Source of the DNA: Aeromonas salmonicida subsp. salmonicida
Lineage (GTDB): Bacteria > Pseudomonadota > Gammaproteobacteria > Enterobacterales > Aeromonadaceae
Direction: 5' to 3'
Assembly (NCBI RefSeq): GCF_001643305.1
Contig: NZ_LSGW01000066.1
Location: forward strand, 84,215-148,214
Length of the DNA: 64,000 nucleotides
A program made the position numbers and the translations under genes. Below the pieces are notes generated by a model. The model did not search any database. It saw only the letters and a list, made by a program, of their open reading frames with translations, and was not told the origin of the DNA. Each line of letters starts with the position of its first letter. Position 1 is the stretch's first letter. Below are positions 44,573-54,706 of this stretch, piece after piece.

Positions 44573-45451
44573 TCAGCTGTGGCCGCTCGGTTCGACATGG
44601 ATCAGCACTATGGCATGAGGTATGTGACGCATTATGCCTTCTTCTATCCGATCGCAGATGGCGTGGGAGTGTTCGATGCTCATCTCCTTGGGCAAGGTCA
44701 GATGGAAATCGATGTGACGACGGCGTCCGGCCTGGCGACTGCGCAGGGCGTGAAAGCCCCCATGCTCCGGGCAGCACTGTTCGATCACTCGGGTCGTCAT
44801 GGCCAGCTCCTCCTCGTTCATGCTGTGGTCCAGCAGTGGTTGAAAAGCCTGGTCAAGCATGGATATTGCTTCTCTGAGAATGAAGAGCGCCACGCAGATG
44901 GCGACTATGGGGTCGAGCAGATAGAGGTTGTAACCCAGCCCGGTGGCGAGCCAGATACCCGACAGACCGACAGCCACCCCGAGGGAGGTCAACACGTCTG
45001 CCTTGAGGTGCAGGGCATCAGCTGCCAGGGCAACGGATTCTTCCTCTTTCGCCACCCGATACAGATAGGTGGAGACGCCGCTGTTGACCAGCGCCGAGAT
45101 CAGCATGACCAGTACGCCAAAACCCACGCTTTCGATCAGCGTTGGTGTAATCAACTTGCCGATAGCTTCGAAGATGATCCAGCCAGCGGCCAGCAGGATC
45201 AGCAAAGCTTCGATCACGCCGGAGACGTTTTCTATTTTGTCATGTCCATAAGGATGGCGTTGATCGGGGGGAATATCTGACCTGCATACTGCAAACAGGG
45301 CGATGAGAGCCGCCACCAGGTCCATTGCCGAGTGAATGGCCTCCGAAATAATACTGACTGAGCCACTCAGAATGCCAGCGAATATCTTCATGATAATCAG
45401 TGTGATGTTTGAGCAAACGGAGACCAGCGCGGCTCTCGTTTTTCTGGTCAT
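44573..45451 (-). CDS. cation diffusion facilitator metal/H+ antiporter
   Basis: A 292-aa CDF exporter of the FieF/MMT1 type with six TM helices. Metal-site residues are present in TM2 (HSAMD) and TM5 (HLKAD); the TM2 ligand pair here is H-x3-D and the TM5 pair H-x3-D. A Glu-Asn pair in GHDKIENVSGV matches the family. The C-terminal domain carries histidines (HIDFHL, EHSHAICDRIE). Zn2+ or Fe2+ export is likely. Long AT-rich upstream region. Confidence 0.9.
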   Translation of the reverse strand: MTRKTRAALVSVCSNITLIIMKIFAGILSGSVSIISEAIHSAMDLVAALIALFAVCRSDIPPDQRHPYGHDKIENVSGVIEALLILLAAGWIIFEAIGKLITPTLIESVGFGVLVMLISALVNSGVSTYLYRVAKEEESVALAADALHLKADVLTSLGVAVGLSGIWLATGLGYNLYLLDPIVAICVALFILREAISMLDQAFQPLLDHSMNEEELAMTTRVIEQCCPEHGGFHALRSRQAGRRRHIDFHLTLPKEMSIEHSHAICDRIEEGIMRHIPHAIVLIHVEPSGHS

Positions 45452-45906
45452 AGGATGTCCTTATTCTCGGGAACATAATTATTAAAATAAGTCGGGATAA
45501 TATCAGTTTGAAAATAAAACCGCCTATTCAGGTTGTAATATTTTGTTTCTGACGGTAGTGAGAATGCTTATCTAAATTACCTTTTCTTATTTAAAGAATA
45601 GTTGTTTTTGATTTGGTGATTTATTTCGATTCGTGAGGGAATATGTCAGGGGAGGCGAATTTTATCAGGCATACTCAGGTTTTTTGGCCTTTCATGCCAT
45701 CAGGTATCCGATCTGGGCCGTGGTGGAGGTGTGACTCAGGACGAACCCTGGCTGATGAGGGTGGATTCTTGCGCAACATTGGGGGTATGCTGGAGTGAGT
45801 GCGATCAATCGGTCGTCACTGAAAGCGTACTACTGAAGTCTACGATTCGGATGGCATGCTGGAACCTGGGTTCCAACTGTCTGGGTAACATTTTTGGAGT
45901 TTGATG
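45452..45906. other. intergenic region between the CDF gene and a 40-aa gene
   Basis: AT-rich from 45480 to 45650, where the CDF promoter should lie. Near 45870 a palindrome GGAACC-TG-GGTTCC precedes the small gene by about 25 bases. I see no ORF with a ribosome binding site and no known RNA in the remainder. Confidence 0.4.
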
Positions 45907-46029
45907 ATGAGTAACAAAGAACATCACAACGGCAAAGATGCCAAGAAAAAACCGCAGATGTCACTGAAAGAGAAGCGCGACGCCAAACGTCAGAAAGCAG
46001 ACCTGAAAAATGGCAGCGCTATAAAGTAA
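45907..46029 (+). CDS. small lysine-rich protein (40 aa)
   Basis: MSNKEHHNGKDAKKKPQMSL begins a very basic 40-aa protein ending LKNGSAIK. TGGAG is seven bases before the ATG, and a strong terminator follows 40 bases after the stop. An ATG three bases earlier is possible. Similar tiny Lys-rich proteins occur in related gammaproteobacteria, as I recall, without known function. Confidence 0.65.
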   Translation: MSNKEHHNGKDAKKKPQMSLKEKRDAKRQKADLKNGSAIK

Positions 46030-46066
46030 CGCTCCTCCACGCTGTAGTTCCTCTGGAGCCAGTATC

Positions 46067-46093
46067 AAGCCAGCCTTTCACAGGCTGGCTTTT
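46067..46093. terminator. terminator after the 40-aa gene
   Basis: AAGCCAGCC/GGCTGGCTT stem with a seven-base loop and a TTTT tail. It also lies before the end of the convergent binding-protein gene. Confidence 0.82.
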
Positions 46094-46104
46094 ATGTTTT
46101 TGCC

Positions 46105-46863
46105 TTATGGTGTGGCGCCGTAGGCCTCGAAGATCTTCCGATAGCGTCCGTCGGCTCGCATGGCATCCAGTTGGCGATCGAACCTGCGTTGCAGCTCCAC
46201 CTGACGAAAGGCGAAATGGTAATGGGTTGGCGCAAACAGGTCATATTGCCTGACCCGGCCACTAGCATAGAGCTCGGCGCCATATTTGCTGTCGGCCAGC
46301 TCTGCCAGATAGTAGTAAAACACCCGCTGCTCCAGGATCACTGCATCCACCCGCCCCAGCATCAGTCTGTGAACCTGCCCCTGTTGTTTGGCGACCTCTT
46401 CATAGCGGGGATTTTGATCCGCCATGCTGGCAAAGGCACCTCCCAGTATCTGGCGAGCCCGCTGAAAGGCGCTGACTCTCAGGGTTTTCATATCGTCCAG
46501 TGTGCTGATGTGAGTCTTGCCGAGGGTGAACACCCGGTTATGGAAGGCAATCACGGGCTGTGACAGGAAGACATTGTTCAGCATGCCGGGCTTGACGTTG
46601 ATGATGGCGTCAAGCTTGCCGGACTCCAGCATCCGGAAAGTGCGTTCCAGCGGCAGATATTCAAAGCGGGGCTCATAGCCACTGTCGCGAAAGGCCTCTT
46701 TAAACAGGTCGAGCTCGATCCCGCGTCCCTCTTCCTCGATCACATAGGGGGGGATGGCGAAGCTGACGCCCACCCGCAGCAGTTCGGCGGCAAATAGCCG
46801 GGGGGCCACCATGGCGGCGGTCAGACAAATGGTGAGCAGTAGCGTGCGATGCAGAAACACCAT
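46105..46863 (-). CDS. periplasmic solute-binding protein, SBP_bac_3 type
   Basis: A 252-aa protein with a signal peptide (MVFLHRTLLLTICLTAAMVA, then APRLFAAELL) and the type 3 binding fold: LRVGVSFAIPPYVIEEEGRG, EYLPLERTFRMLESGKLDAI, and the closing RRFDRQLDAMRADGRYRKI. No permease or ATPase genes are beside it, so it may be an orphan receptor or a former signalling domain. It is the kind of protein often found near Aeromonas/Vibrio c-di-GMP genes. Ligand unknown. The longer in-frame start has no support. Confidence 0.8.
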   Translation of the reverse strand: MVFLHRTLLLTICLTAAMVAPRLFAAELLRVGVSFAIPPYVIEEEGRGIELDLFKEAFRDSGYEPRFEYLPLERTFRMLESGKLDAIINVKPGMLNNVFLSQPVIAFHNRVFTLGKTHISTLDDMKTLRVSAFQRARQILGGAFASMADQNPRYEEVAKQQGQVHRLMLGRVDAVILEQRVFYYYLAELADSKYGAELYASGRVRQYDLFAPTHYHFAFRQVELQRRFDRQLDAMRADGRYRKIFEAYGATP

Positions 46864-46985
46864 GAGTTCTCTCTGGCAAACGAGTCGCCCTGAGCATAAT
46901 CCCAAGACGGCCTGTGACACGTGGAAATAACGGCCACATTCACACAGGAATAGCACCGCATGCCGTGCCTGCGTCAATAACAGGT

Positions 46986-47013
46986 AAAAAAAGGCCCTGC
47001 ATGAACAGGGCCT
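46986..47013 (-). terminator. ssb terminator
   Basis: AGGCCCTG and CAGGGCCT around a six-base loop; seven T's follow on the minus strand. It lies 20 bases past the ssb stop. Confidence 0.88.
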
Positions 47014-47031
47014 CTCGGGATTCATTGCCGA

Positions 47032-47622
47032 TTAGAACGGGATATCGTCGTCGAAGTCCATCGGCGGCTCGTTGTAGACAGGCGGTGCTGACTGGGGCTG
47101 CTGGGCCGGACGACCATAACCGCCTTGTGGCTGCTGCATGTTCTGCTGCGGTGCGGCGGCAGGACGAGCCTGGTTTACCGGCTGCTGGGCTGGCATGCCT
47201 TGTTGCGGTTGACCCCAGTTGCCTTGCGCTTGAGGTTGGCCACCCATGTTTTGGCCTGCGCCACCTTGCGGGCGACCACCCAGCATCTGCATCACGCCAC
47301 TGAAGCTGTCTACCAGCACTTCGGTGGTATAACGCTCTTGGCCACCTTGATCCTGCCATTTGCGAGTCTGCAGTTTCCCTTCGACATAGACCTGGGAGCC
47401 CTTCTTCAGGTACTCACCAGCCACTTCGGCCAGCTTGCCCATGAATACCACACGGTGCCATTCGGTACGCTCTTTCTGCTCACCGGTCTGCTTGTCGCGC
47501 CAGGTTTCAGAGGTGGCCAGGGTGATATTGGTCACGGCACCGCCACTCGGCATGTAGCGTACTTCCGGGTCTTGTCCCAGGTTACCGATCAGAATGACTT
47601 TATTGATGCCTCGACTGGCCAT
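47032..47622 (-). CDS. ssb: single-stranded DNA-binding protein
   Basis: Coats ssDNA in replication, repair and recombination as a homotetramer. The OB fold covers residues 1-112 ([40 protein letters not shown]). The linker is rich in Gly, Gln and Pro (residues 113-185), and the acidic tail DFDDDIPF that binds partner proteins is intact. Length 196 aa is slightly long because of the linker. In many relatives ssb is adjacent to and divergent from uvrA; here a LuxR-type gene lies between. Confidence 0.96.
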   Translation of the reverse strand: MASRGINKVILIGNLGQDPEVRYMPSGGAVTNITLATSETWRDKQTGEQKERTEWHRVVFMGKLAEVAGEYLKKGSQVYVEGKLQTRKWQDQGGQERYTTEVLVDSFSGVMQMLGGRPQGGAGQNMGGQPQAQGNWGQPQQGMPAQQPVNQARPAAAPQQNMQQPQGGYGRPAQQPQSAPPVYNEPPMDFDDDIPF

Positions 47623-48162
47623 AATCTCTCTTCCACCCTTTATATACCGGCCAGGCCATATGCCCGGACCAATTCAACATATCGTTTGTTTTCTGCGAGA
47701 TAGGCAGCATCGCTTGGCGACACTGACACATCATGCGATGACTGAACCCGGTTCAGTCGGCCAGCTGGCCAATGTTCCGCTTTCAGATTTTGGCCGCAAT
47801 AATAACAGTTGGCGTGAACGAGCGCACATCTTCCTGCCCTGTCATCCTCCACCCGGAGCATGGACCGAAGGATTAACTTACACGAGGCCGACCATGACCA
47901 GCAAGCGAGCAGGGCTGGATGGCCTGAGCAAACGTAGCAAAACGGATCCCGATTGCACTGTGACACTCTTTGTCAGGCACAGTGCCAGTATTCCACCCAA
48001 ATGGGGGGGCATGGCTAGTCATTTGTATTGCTTGGGAAATTGGTGAGTTTCAAAAGAGGCACACTGGCGTCTAATGCTTTTTTAATGCTGCAGCGTTTGG
48101 GGGGCTTGGTACTCTCTGCTGCCAAAAAAACCATGGCCTGAATGTTCAAGGACGTGCTCTTC
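47623..48162. other. ssb upstream region
   Basis: About 540 bases. A conspicuous inverted repeat, GCACTGTG at 47956 and CACAGTGC at 47979, frames 15 bases. A 108-codon minus-strand ORF (47640-47966) and a 50-codon plus-strand ORF (47894-48046) cross the region; neither has strong support. I see no clear LexA box for ssb here. The ssb and LuxR promoters must lie within. Confidence 0.4.
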
Positions 48163-48765
48163 ATGACCACCCCATACACCATAGTCGTACTGGTGACTGA
48201 AAATAATGTGCAGGCGACCAGTTTTCAGAGCTATCTGGCTGAGCAGCTGGCACTCCCCATCCTGCTGGATGGGCGAGAGTCACACCCATTATTTCTGGTC
48301 GATCTGGATTACCTCAAGTCGAGCCAGCAGAGTGGGTGGCCGAGGGAGATCTCCAGTCGCTTCGGGGAAGCCAACACGATATTGCTCAATGCCCCGACCA
48401 GCACAGATCGCGAGTTGTTGCTGATGTGGCCTCACACCAGCGGACTCTTCTTCCGCCAGGATCGGCTGGTGCTCGGCATTCGCAAGGTGTTGCAGGGGGA
48501 GTACTGGATCCCGCGCCATTTGCTGTGCGATCTGGTCAACTACTACCGCAAGGGGGGAGAACATCACCTGCGCAACCAGACGCTGCTGACTGCGCGCGAG
48601 CAGGAGATCATCCGCTACCTGATGACGGGTGCCTCCAATACCGAGATTGCCGACAGCCTGTTTGTGAGCGAGCACACCATCAAGTCCCACCTCTATAACG
48701 TCTTCAAGAAATTGAACGTCAGGAACCGGTTGCAGGCGGTGAGCTGGGCCAAAGAATATCTCTGA
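48163..48765 (+). CDS. LuxR-family regulator of CsgD/VpsT type
   Basis: A 200-aa regulator: an N-terminal receiver-like domain without obvious phospho-acceptor cluster, and a C-terminal LuxR HTH ([20 protein letters not shown], then [20 protein letters not shown] and [15 protein letters not shown]). This layout matches CsgD and VpsT, biofilm regulators; VpsT binds c-di-GMP. The W[FLM][TS]R motif of VpsT is not obvious. AAGGA lies ten bases before the chosen ATG; an ATG at 48142 is in frame. It sits between ssb and uvrA. Confidence 0.82.
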   Translation: MTTPYTIVVLVTENNVQATSFQSYLAEQLALPILLDGRESHPLFLVDLDYLKSSQQSGWPREISSRFGEANTILLNAPTSTDRELLLMWPHTSGLFFRQDRLVLGIRKVLQGEYWIPRHLLCDLVNYYRKGGEHHLRNQTLLTAREQEIIRYLMTGASNTEIADSLFVSEHTIKSHLYNVFKKLNVRNRLQAVSWAKEYL

Positions 48766-48789
48766 AATCGATGGAGATGATGGATAAAA

Positions 48790-48807
48790 CCTGTCTATTC
48801 ATCCAGT
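48790..48807. promoter_or_regulatory. LexA (SOS) box of uvrA
   Basis: CCTGTCTATTCATCCAGT fits CTG-N10-CAG and is close to the E. coli uvrA box (CTG-TATATTCATT-CAG, recalled). It is about 55 bases before the uvrA start, so uvrA should be SOS inducible. Confidence 0.8.
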
Positions 48808-48860
48808 AGTCTCTATGCCATACTGATTCGCTCTGATTTGTGTATCGAGCGTGCAACAAG

Positions 48861-51689
48861 ATGGAAAAGATAGTGGTCCGGGGTGCTCGCACCCATAACC
48901 TCAAGAACATCAATCTGACCCTGCCCCGCGACAAGCTGATCGTGGTTACCGGCCTCTCCGGTTCAGGCAAGTCTTCCCTGGCGTTCGATACCCTTTATGC
49001 CGAAGGGCAGCGTCGCTATGTGGAGTCGTTATCTGCCTATGCCCGCCAGTTTCTCTCCCTGATGGAGAAACCGGATGTGGATCATATAGAGGGGCTCTCC
49101 CCTGCCATCTCCATCGAGCAGAAGTCCACCTCTCACAACCCGCGCTCGACCGTTGGCACCATCACCGAAATTTATGACTACCTGCGTCTGCTTTTTGCGC
49201 GGGTAGGTGAGCCCCGCTGCCCGACTCATGCCATCCCGCTCGCCGCCCAGACCATCAGCCAGATGGTGGATCAGGTGCTGGCCCAGCCGGAGGGCAGCAA
49301 ACTGATGCTGCTGGCCCCGGTGGTACGGGATCGCAAGGGTGAGCACACCAAGTTGCTGGAGAATCTGGCGGCCCAGGGCTATATCCGGGCCCGTATCGAT
49401 GGCGAGGTGTGCGATCTCTCGGATCCACCCACCCTGGAACTGCACAAGAAGCACACCATAGAAGTGGTGGTGGACCGCTTCAAGGTACGCGATGACCTTG
49501 CGTTGCGGCTGGCCGAATCGTTCGAGACGGCATTGACCCTTTCGGGCGGTATCGTGCAGGTGGTGCCCATGGATGGGGAGGAGGGGGTTGGGCCCATGAC
49601 CTTCTCTGCCAACTTCGCCTGCCCCGAGTGTGGCTACTCCATGTCGGAGCTGGAGCCGCGCATCTTCTCCTTCAACAATCCGGCCGGTGCCTGCCCCACC
49701 TGTGATGGGCTCGGGGTACAGCAATACTTCGATCCGGCCAAGGTGATCCATGACCCTTCCATCAGTCTGGCCAACGGCGCCATTCGTGGCTGGGACAGGC
49801 GCAGTTTCTATTACTTCCAGATGCTCAAATCCCTCTCCGATCACTACAAGTTCGATCTGGAGGCCGCGTGGGAAGATCTGCCCCTCAAAACCCAGGAGGT
49901 GATCCTGCGTGGCTCGGGCCGTACCGAGGTCGAGTTCCGTTACATGAACGATCGCGGTGACGTTGTGGTGCGCAAGCATCCGTTCGAGGGGATCCTGCAC
50001 AACATGGAGCGCCGCTACCGTGAAACCGAGTCCAACTCGGTACGGGAAGAGCTCTCCAAGTACATCGCCAACAAATCCTGTACCAGTTGCGGCGGCAGTC
50101 GACTGCGGGAAGAGGCGCGCCACGTATTCGTGGACAACCGCAATCTGTCCGCCATTGCCGAACAGTCCATCGGTGATGCGCTGGCCTTCTTCGAGGGACT
50201 GAGCCTGACTGGCCAGCGCGCCCAGATCGCCGAGAAGATCCTGAAAGAGATCGTCGAACGGCTGGGTTTTCTGGTGAATGTCGGCCTCAACTATTTGAGT
50301 CTCTCACGCAGTGCAGAAACCCTCTCCGGCGGGGAAGCCCAGCGCATCCGGCTGGCGAGCCAGATCGGTGCCGGCCTGGTTGGGGTCATGTATGTGCTGG
50401 ATGAACCTTCCATCGGCCTGCACCAGCGTGATAACGAGCGGCTGCTCACGACCCTCATCCATCTGCGCGATCTGGGCAACACCGTCATCGTGGTGGAGCA
50501 CGACGAGGATGCCATTCGCTTGGCTGACCACGTGCTCGACATAGGCCCCGGGGCCGGGGTGCACGGCGGTAATATCGTGGCCCAGGGGACACCCCAGCAG
50601 ATCATCGACAACCCGGATTCGCTGACCGGTGACTATCTCTCTGGCCGCAAGCGGATTGCCATTCCTGCCGAGCGTACGGCGCTCACTGGCAAGTGGTTGA
50701 AACTCAAAGGCGCGAGCGGCAACAACCTGTGCAACGTCAATCTGGATCTGCCTCTCGGGGTGATGACCTGCGTCACCGGTGTTTCCGGCTCCGGCAAGTC
50801 GACCCTGATCAACGACACCCTGTTCCGCATTGCCCACCGCGAGCTCAACAAGGCGACCGAGTCGACCCCGGCGCCCTATCGCAGTGTCGAGGGACTGGAG
50901 CACCTGGACAAGGTGGTGGATATCGACCAGAGCCCCATCGGTCGTACCCCGCGCTCCAACCCGGCCACCTATACCGGCCTGTTCACCCCGATCCGCGAGC
51001 TGCTTTCCGGCACGCAGGAGGCGCGCTCCCGTGGCTATCTGCCGGGTCGCTTCTCCTTCAACGTCAAGGGCGGTCGCTGCGAAGCCTGTCAGGGGGATGG
51101 GGTCATCAAGGTGGAAATGCACTTCCTGCCGGACGTTTACGTGCCATGCGATGTCTGCAAGGGCAAGCGTTACAATCGCGAGACCCTGGAGGTGAAGTAC
51201 AAGGGCAAGAACATCCACGAAATACTGGACATGACGGTGGAGGACGCGCGTGCCTTCTTCGATCCGGTACCGGCAGTGGCGCGCAAACTGCAAACCTTGA
51301 TGGATGTGGGTCTCTCTTACATTCGCCTTGGTCAGTCAGCGACGACGCTCTCCGGCGGCGAGGCGCAGCGGGTCAAGCTGGCGCGCGAGCTCTCCAAGCG
51401 TGACACCGGCCAGACCCTCTATATCCTGGATGAACCGACTACAGGGCTGCACTTCCACGATATCCAGCAGCTGCTCAAGGTATTGCATCAACTGCGGGAT
51501 CGCGGCAATACCATCGTTATCATCGAGCACAATCTGGACGTCATCAAAACCGCCGACTGGATCGTCGATCTGGGACCCGAGGGGGGCGCTGGCGGCGGTC
51601 GCATTCTGGTGACGGGCACGCCGGAGCAGATCAGCCGTTGTGAGGATTCTCATACGGCGCGCTTTTTGGCGCCGCTGTTGGTAAAATAA
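48861..51689 (+). CDS. uvrA: excinuclease ABC subunit A
   Basis: Damage-recognition ATPase of nucleotide excision repair. The 942-aa protein is colinear with E. coli UvrA: first Walker [10 protein letters not shown] (residues 31-39), second GVSGSGKST, two LSGGEAQR signatures, Walker B segments VLDEPSIGL and ILDEPTTGL, and zinc fingers CPECGYSM...CPTC and CEACQGDG...CDVCKGK. Start chosen at [14 protein letters not shown] by alignment; the ribosome site is weak. A LexA box precedes it and a strong terminator follows. Confidence 0.97.
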   Translation: MEKIVVRGARTHNLKNINLTLPRDKLIVVTGLSGSGKSSLAFDTLYAEGQRRYVESLSAYARQFLSLMEKPDVDHIEGLSPAISIEQKSTSHNPRSTVGTITEIYDYLRLLFARVGEPRCPTHAIPLAAQTISQMVDQVLAQPEGSKLMLLAPVVRDRKGEHTKLLENLAAQGYIRARIDGEVCDLSDPPTLELHKKHTIEVVVDRFKVRDDLALRLAESFETALTLSGGIVQVVPMDGEEGVGPMTFSANFACPECGYSMSELEPRIFSFNNPAGACPTCDGLGVQQYFDPAKVIHDPSISLANGAIRGWDRRSFYYFQMLKSLSDHYKFDLEAAWEDLPLKTQEVILRGSGRTEVEFRYMNDRGDVVVRKHPFEGILHNMERRYRETESNSVREELSKYIANKSCTSCGGSRLREEARHVFVDNRNLSAIAEQSIGDALAFFEGLSLTGQRAQIAEKILKEIVERLGFLVNVGLNYLSLSRSAETLSGGEAQRIRLASQIGAGLVGVMYVLDEPSIGLHQRDNERLLTTLIHLRDLGNTVIVVEHDEDAIRLADHVLDIGPGAGVHGGNIVAQGTPQQIIDNPDSLTGDYLSGRKRIAIPAERTALTGKWLKLKGASGNNLCNVNLDLPLGVMTCVTGVSGSGKSTLINDTLFRIAHRELNKATESTPAPYRSVEGLEHLDKVVDIDQSPIGRTPRSNPATYTGLFTPIRELLSGTQEARSRGYLPGRFSFNVKGGRCEACQGDGVIKVEMHFLPDVYVPCDVCKGKRYNRETLEVKYKGKNIHEILDMTVEDARAFFDPVPAVARKLQTLMDVGLSYIRLGQSATTLSGGEAQRVKLARELSKRDTGQTLYILDEPTTGLHFHDIQQLLKVLHQLRDRGNTIVIIEHNLDVIKTADWIVDLGPEGGAGGGRILVTGTPEQISRCEDSHTARFLAPLLVK

Positions 51690-51704
51690 TCACAGCAGTC
51701 ATGA

Positions 51705-51733
51705 AACAAGGGGCCCTGGGCCCCTTGTTTTTT
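51705..51733 (+). terminator. uvrA terminator
   Basis: AACAAGGGGCCC and the complementary CCCCTTGTT close a stem with GGG/CCC core, followed by six T's. Confidence 0.88.
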
Positions 51734-51833
51734 ATGGAAGTGATTCAGTTGCCGCCCCAGGAGGTGGATACTCCATACTTGGTACAAGACAGTTTTCGCT
51801 CCCTCGTTTGCCGTCCAAAGGATATTGGCGTTC

Positions 51834-53519
51834 ATGGCTCAACCTTCTCGCTCCATCGATCATTTGCTGGCCTACTCCATGTTTCCCGTCTGGGCCGGAG
51901 CCATCCTGATGCTGCTCATCGTGATTGCCCTGGCTCAGGTGCCGGCGGCGCAGCGGGTCGAAGAGCGGCGAATGAAGGAGCACCTGCAGCGGGTGATCAA
52001 GGCGGTGCAGGGTGATATCAGTGCCATCAATGCCTTCACCCGGGATTGGGGCATCTGGGATGAGAGCTATCGCTTTCTGGCCCACCCCAATCAGGCCTAT
52101 ATTCGTTCCAATTTGCTGGTCGATACCCCGATGCGGGATTTTGAACTCAACGTATTGAGCTATATGGATTTGCAGGGGGCCGAGATCTGGACCCGCACCC
52201 TGCTGCCCGAGACGCCAGGCACGGACACGACCCTGCTTCCCTTCTTCCTGGATGACCTCAAGCTGCAGTTGCTGCGTGAATCCCGTCAGGAGGGGATTCG
52301 CAGCCTGAGCGGTGTGAGGGGATCCCAGTGGGGACCCCTCATTTACTCGCTCCAGCCGGTGACCAACACCCTGGGAAACGCCACACCTAATGGCTATCTG
52401 CTGGTGACTCGCTGGCTGGATGCTCGCTATCTGCATGATCTGGCTGAGCGCACAGCCCTCTCTTTGACCCTCTCCCAGCCAAAGCCTTCCGATAACTTCC
52501 TCTCCTTCAAGCCACTCAAGCCACAGATGAGCTATCGACTGGTTGATCTGGGACTGCAGCGGATCAGGGGAGAGGGGCTGCTGCTCGACAGCAATGGCGA
52601 CCCCGTGTTGACCCTGATAGTGGAAGACGATCGTGATGTGTTGCAGGGGGCGATGGAGGGGGCTATCTGGACCTTCTTTGGCATGTTGTTGATCAGCATC
52701 GCCTGCGTTCTGATGGCCCTGGCCCGCTTGAGAGCCATAGTGTTGGGGCCGGTCAGCGAGATGGTGAAGGCGTTGCAGAAATTTGGCGACAAGCAGGATG
52801 TGAGCCTGCTGCCGCTTATCGACAGCAGCCAGGAGATGGCCCTGCTCAGCCGCAAGTTCAGGGAGATTGCGGCCAAGATCAGCCTGCACCACAGTGCCTT
52901 GCAGGCGCACTCTTCCAGGATGGAGGTCGCTGCCTATACGGATCCGCTCACACATGCCTCCAATCGGCGCTACCTCGACGAGTGGTTGCTGACCCGGGAT
53001 AACGTCACCGCTGCCAGGGTGCTGGTGATCCTGGACCTGGACTACTTCAAGCAGGTCAATGATCGCTTTGGCCACGACATGGGAGATCTGGTGTTGTGCC
53101 AGCTGGCCGCATTGATGCGCAATGCTCTCGGCGAGGAGGAGCCGCTGATCCGGCTGGGCGGGGAGGAGTTCCTGCTGTTGTTGACCTGTGAGGAAGCGGA
53201 GCGGGTGGCAGATCGGATTGAGCGCTTGCGCCGCAAGATTGCCGAATATCGGTTCGGTCGGGAAGAGGTGCCCCTCCGGATGACGGCATCACTAGGGTAT
53301 TGCAGTTACCCCCTGCACCCCGAGCTGAAAGATTCGTTCTGGAATCTCAGCTTCAAGCTGGCGGACATGGCGCTGTACAGGGCCAAGCAGGAGGGACGGG
53401 ATCGCTGGCGGGGATACAGCGGTGAACTGGCCCGGGAGCAGTGGGCATTGAGTCCGGAACAGATAGTGGAGGGAGAGTTCCTCTTGTGTCAGGCATCTCA
53501 TCTCCGTCAGCCCGCTTGA
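51834..53519 (+). CDS. CHASE4-GGDEF diguanylate cyclase
   Basis: A 561-aa membrane sensor. TM1 (residues about 17-37) is followed by a periplasmic CHASE4-type domain (TRDWGIWDESYRFLAHP is typical), TM2 near residue 285, a HAMP-like linker, and a GGDEF domain with DPLTHASNRRYLDEWL, DLDYFKQVNDRFGHDMGD and the active-site variant GGEEF (about residue 442). GGEEF is catalytically competent in known enzymes, so c-di-GMP synthesis is expected. The ATG at 51834 has AAGGAT ten bases upstream. Stands alone. Confidence 0.9.
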   Translation: MAQPSRSIDHLLAYSMFPVWAGAILMLLIVIALAQVPAAQRVEERRMKEHLQRVIKAVQGDISAINAFTRDWGIWDESYRFLAHPNQAYIRSNLLVDTPMRDFELNVLSYMDLQGAEIWTRTLLPETPGTDTTLLPFFLDDLKLQLLRESRQEGIRSLSGVRGSQWGPLIYSLQPVTNTLGNATPNGYLLVTRWLDARYLHDLAERTALSLTLSQPKPSDNFLSFKPLKPQMSYRLVDLGLQRIRGEGLLLDSNGDPVLTLIVEDDRDVLQGAMEGAIWTFFGMLLISIACVLMALARLRAIVLGPVSEMVKALQKFGDKQDVSLLPLIDSSQEMALLSRKFREIAAKISLHHSALQAHSSRMEVAAYTDPLTHASNRRYLDEWLLTRDNVTAARVLVILDLDYFKQVNDRFGHDMGDLVLCQLAALMRNALGEEEPLIRLGGEEFLLLLTCEEAERVADRIERLRRKIAEYRFGREEVPLRMTASLGYCSYPLHPELKDSFWNLSFKLADMALYRAKQEGRDRWRGYSGELAREQWALSPEQIVEGEFLLCQASHLRQPA

Positions 53520-54071
53520 TGGGCCTGTATTGACAGTAGGGTGCCGGGGATAAATACCTGCCACATCAGCTGGAAAAATGGGATCTCATATGATGGCTGC
53601 GCGGAGACTACTGTGTTTCCCTTTGGTCTGTTTTGCCATTAAGGCCCTGCAGCAACCAAGGAAGAGCACTTCTATACCGATCTTGATCAGGAACGCCTCT
53701 ACGCCAGTCAGAAAGCAGTCACAAAAAAGCTCGGCACCAATCATAGCAAGGGCCAGCGCTCAATCTCGCCAGTGAACGCCGTGGCTCATGTGACAATATG
53801 AAGTTGGTAGCACGTCGATAACCAGAAATTAATATTGAGATAAAGTTTGCTTTAACGAAGAGACCATGTTTTAATCTCTCTCGATGGTTCGGTAGTTCAG
53901 ACCTGTTTATGTTAGGCAGTCATTTTAGTAAAGCAGTGATTAGTATAAGAGTTATCTACGATAGTTCTTATTAAATAATTCTCCTTCTTTAGTGCTCCCC
54001 ATACGTATTGCTGACGAAAAATCATAGATTGCCAACTTTTGGCACTTAAAACACTATTTTAGGAAATTATT
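53520..54071 (+). other. cspA leader and upstream region
   Basis: 550 bases before a cold-shock gene. A 3' fragment of an unknown reading frame lies at about 53656-53800: EEHFYTDLDQERLYASQKAV and onward to a TGA, with no start. From about 53830 the DNA is AT-rich and lacks ORFs, as expected for the long structured 5' untranslated region of cold-shock mRNAs. I cannot place the promoter with confidence. Confidence 0.45.
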
Positions 54072-54284
54072 ATGTCTAACAAAATGACTGGTACCGTTAA
54101 ATTCTTCAACGCCGAGAAAGGTTTTGGTTTCATCTCCCCGGCTGACGGCAGCAAAGACGTGTTCGTACACTTCTCTGCAATCCAGTCCACCAGCTTCAAA
54201 ACTCTGGACGAAGGTCAGCGCGTTGAGTTCACCATCGAGCAAGGCCAGAAAGGCCCGGCTGCTGCCAACGTAGTTGGTCTGTAA
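54072..54284 (+). CDS. cold-shock protein of the CspA family
   Basis: A 70-aa single cold-shock domain that binds ssDNA and RNA as a chaperone. RNP1 (KGFGFISP) and RNP2 (VFVHFSAI) are intact. AGGAAAT is seven bases before the ATG. A long AT-rich leader and a terminator after the stop complete a typical autonomous csp unit. Which paralogue (cspA, C, D or E) is not decidable without a tree. Confidence 0.95.
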   Translation: MSNKMTGTVKFFNAEKGFGFISPADGSKDVFVHFSAIQSTSFKTLDEGQRVEFTIEQGQKGPAAANVVGL

Positions 54285-54343
54285 TTCAAGCAAGGAAGCC
54301 TTCACGCTAGCTAACGCCTGCTGAGAAGACCTTCTGCAAGAAT

Positions 54344-54372
54344 TAAAAAAACCCGCCTAGGCGGGTTTTTTG
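54344..54372 (+). terminator. terminator of the cold-shock gene
   Basis: ACCCGCC/GGCGGGT stem with a two-base loop, seven A's before and six T's after. Confidence 0.9.
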
Positions 54373-54523
54373 TTGTCTGAAATTCAGTGTTTACCCGCTT
54401 TCCCCCTCTCTCAGCCCTTTCACCTCACCTCTCCCTCGACTCTGTTCATCTTGCTGCTTTATGTCATCCAAGTACTCCCCACCCTGTCTGCCCCTCCAGC
54501 CGCCCCTATGACAGCTCAATAAA

Positions 54524-54542
54524 CTTAATGAGATTAATTATC
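54524..54542. promoter_or_regulatory. Fur box upstream of the TonB-dependent receptor
   Basis: CTTAATGAGATTAATTATC matches the 19-base Fur consensus GATAATGATAATCATTATC at 14 positions. It lies about 165 bases before the receptor start codon. Iron repression is inferred. Confidence 0.65.
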
Positions 54543-54706
54543 GTTTACACATCTTTCACTGATCATTACAATGCCAGCCGACAAACGGGAAGATTATTCA
54601 ATTGAACCTTCCCGGTCCTGATTTCACGCGGGATGCAGTGAAGTCACCCCATCGAGTTCACCCAAAGGATGAATGTCACTTTCTCATTAAAAGAGTTCAG
54701 GCCAAC

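Noticed and set aside
47640..47966. 108-codon minus-strand ORF upstream of ssb
   Set aside because: The C-terminal half looks protein-like, but there is no ribosome site and the N-terminal half is low quality. Not enough support to list it as a gene.
47894..48046. 50-codon plus-strand ORF
   Set aside because: GAGG is at a fair distance, but the frame runs through a palindrome and shows no family signal.
49029..51293. Long minus-strand ORFs opposite uvrA
   Set aside because: Shadows of a strongly conserved gene.
53589..53775. ORF beginning MGSHMMAARRLLCFPLVCFA
   Set aside because: A different frame of the same stretch looks more protein-like but lacks a start. No ribosome site for this one.
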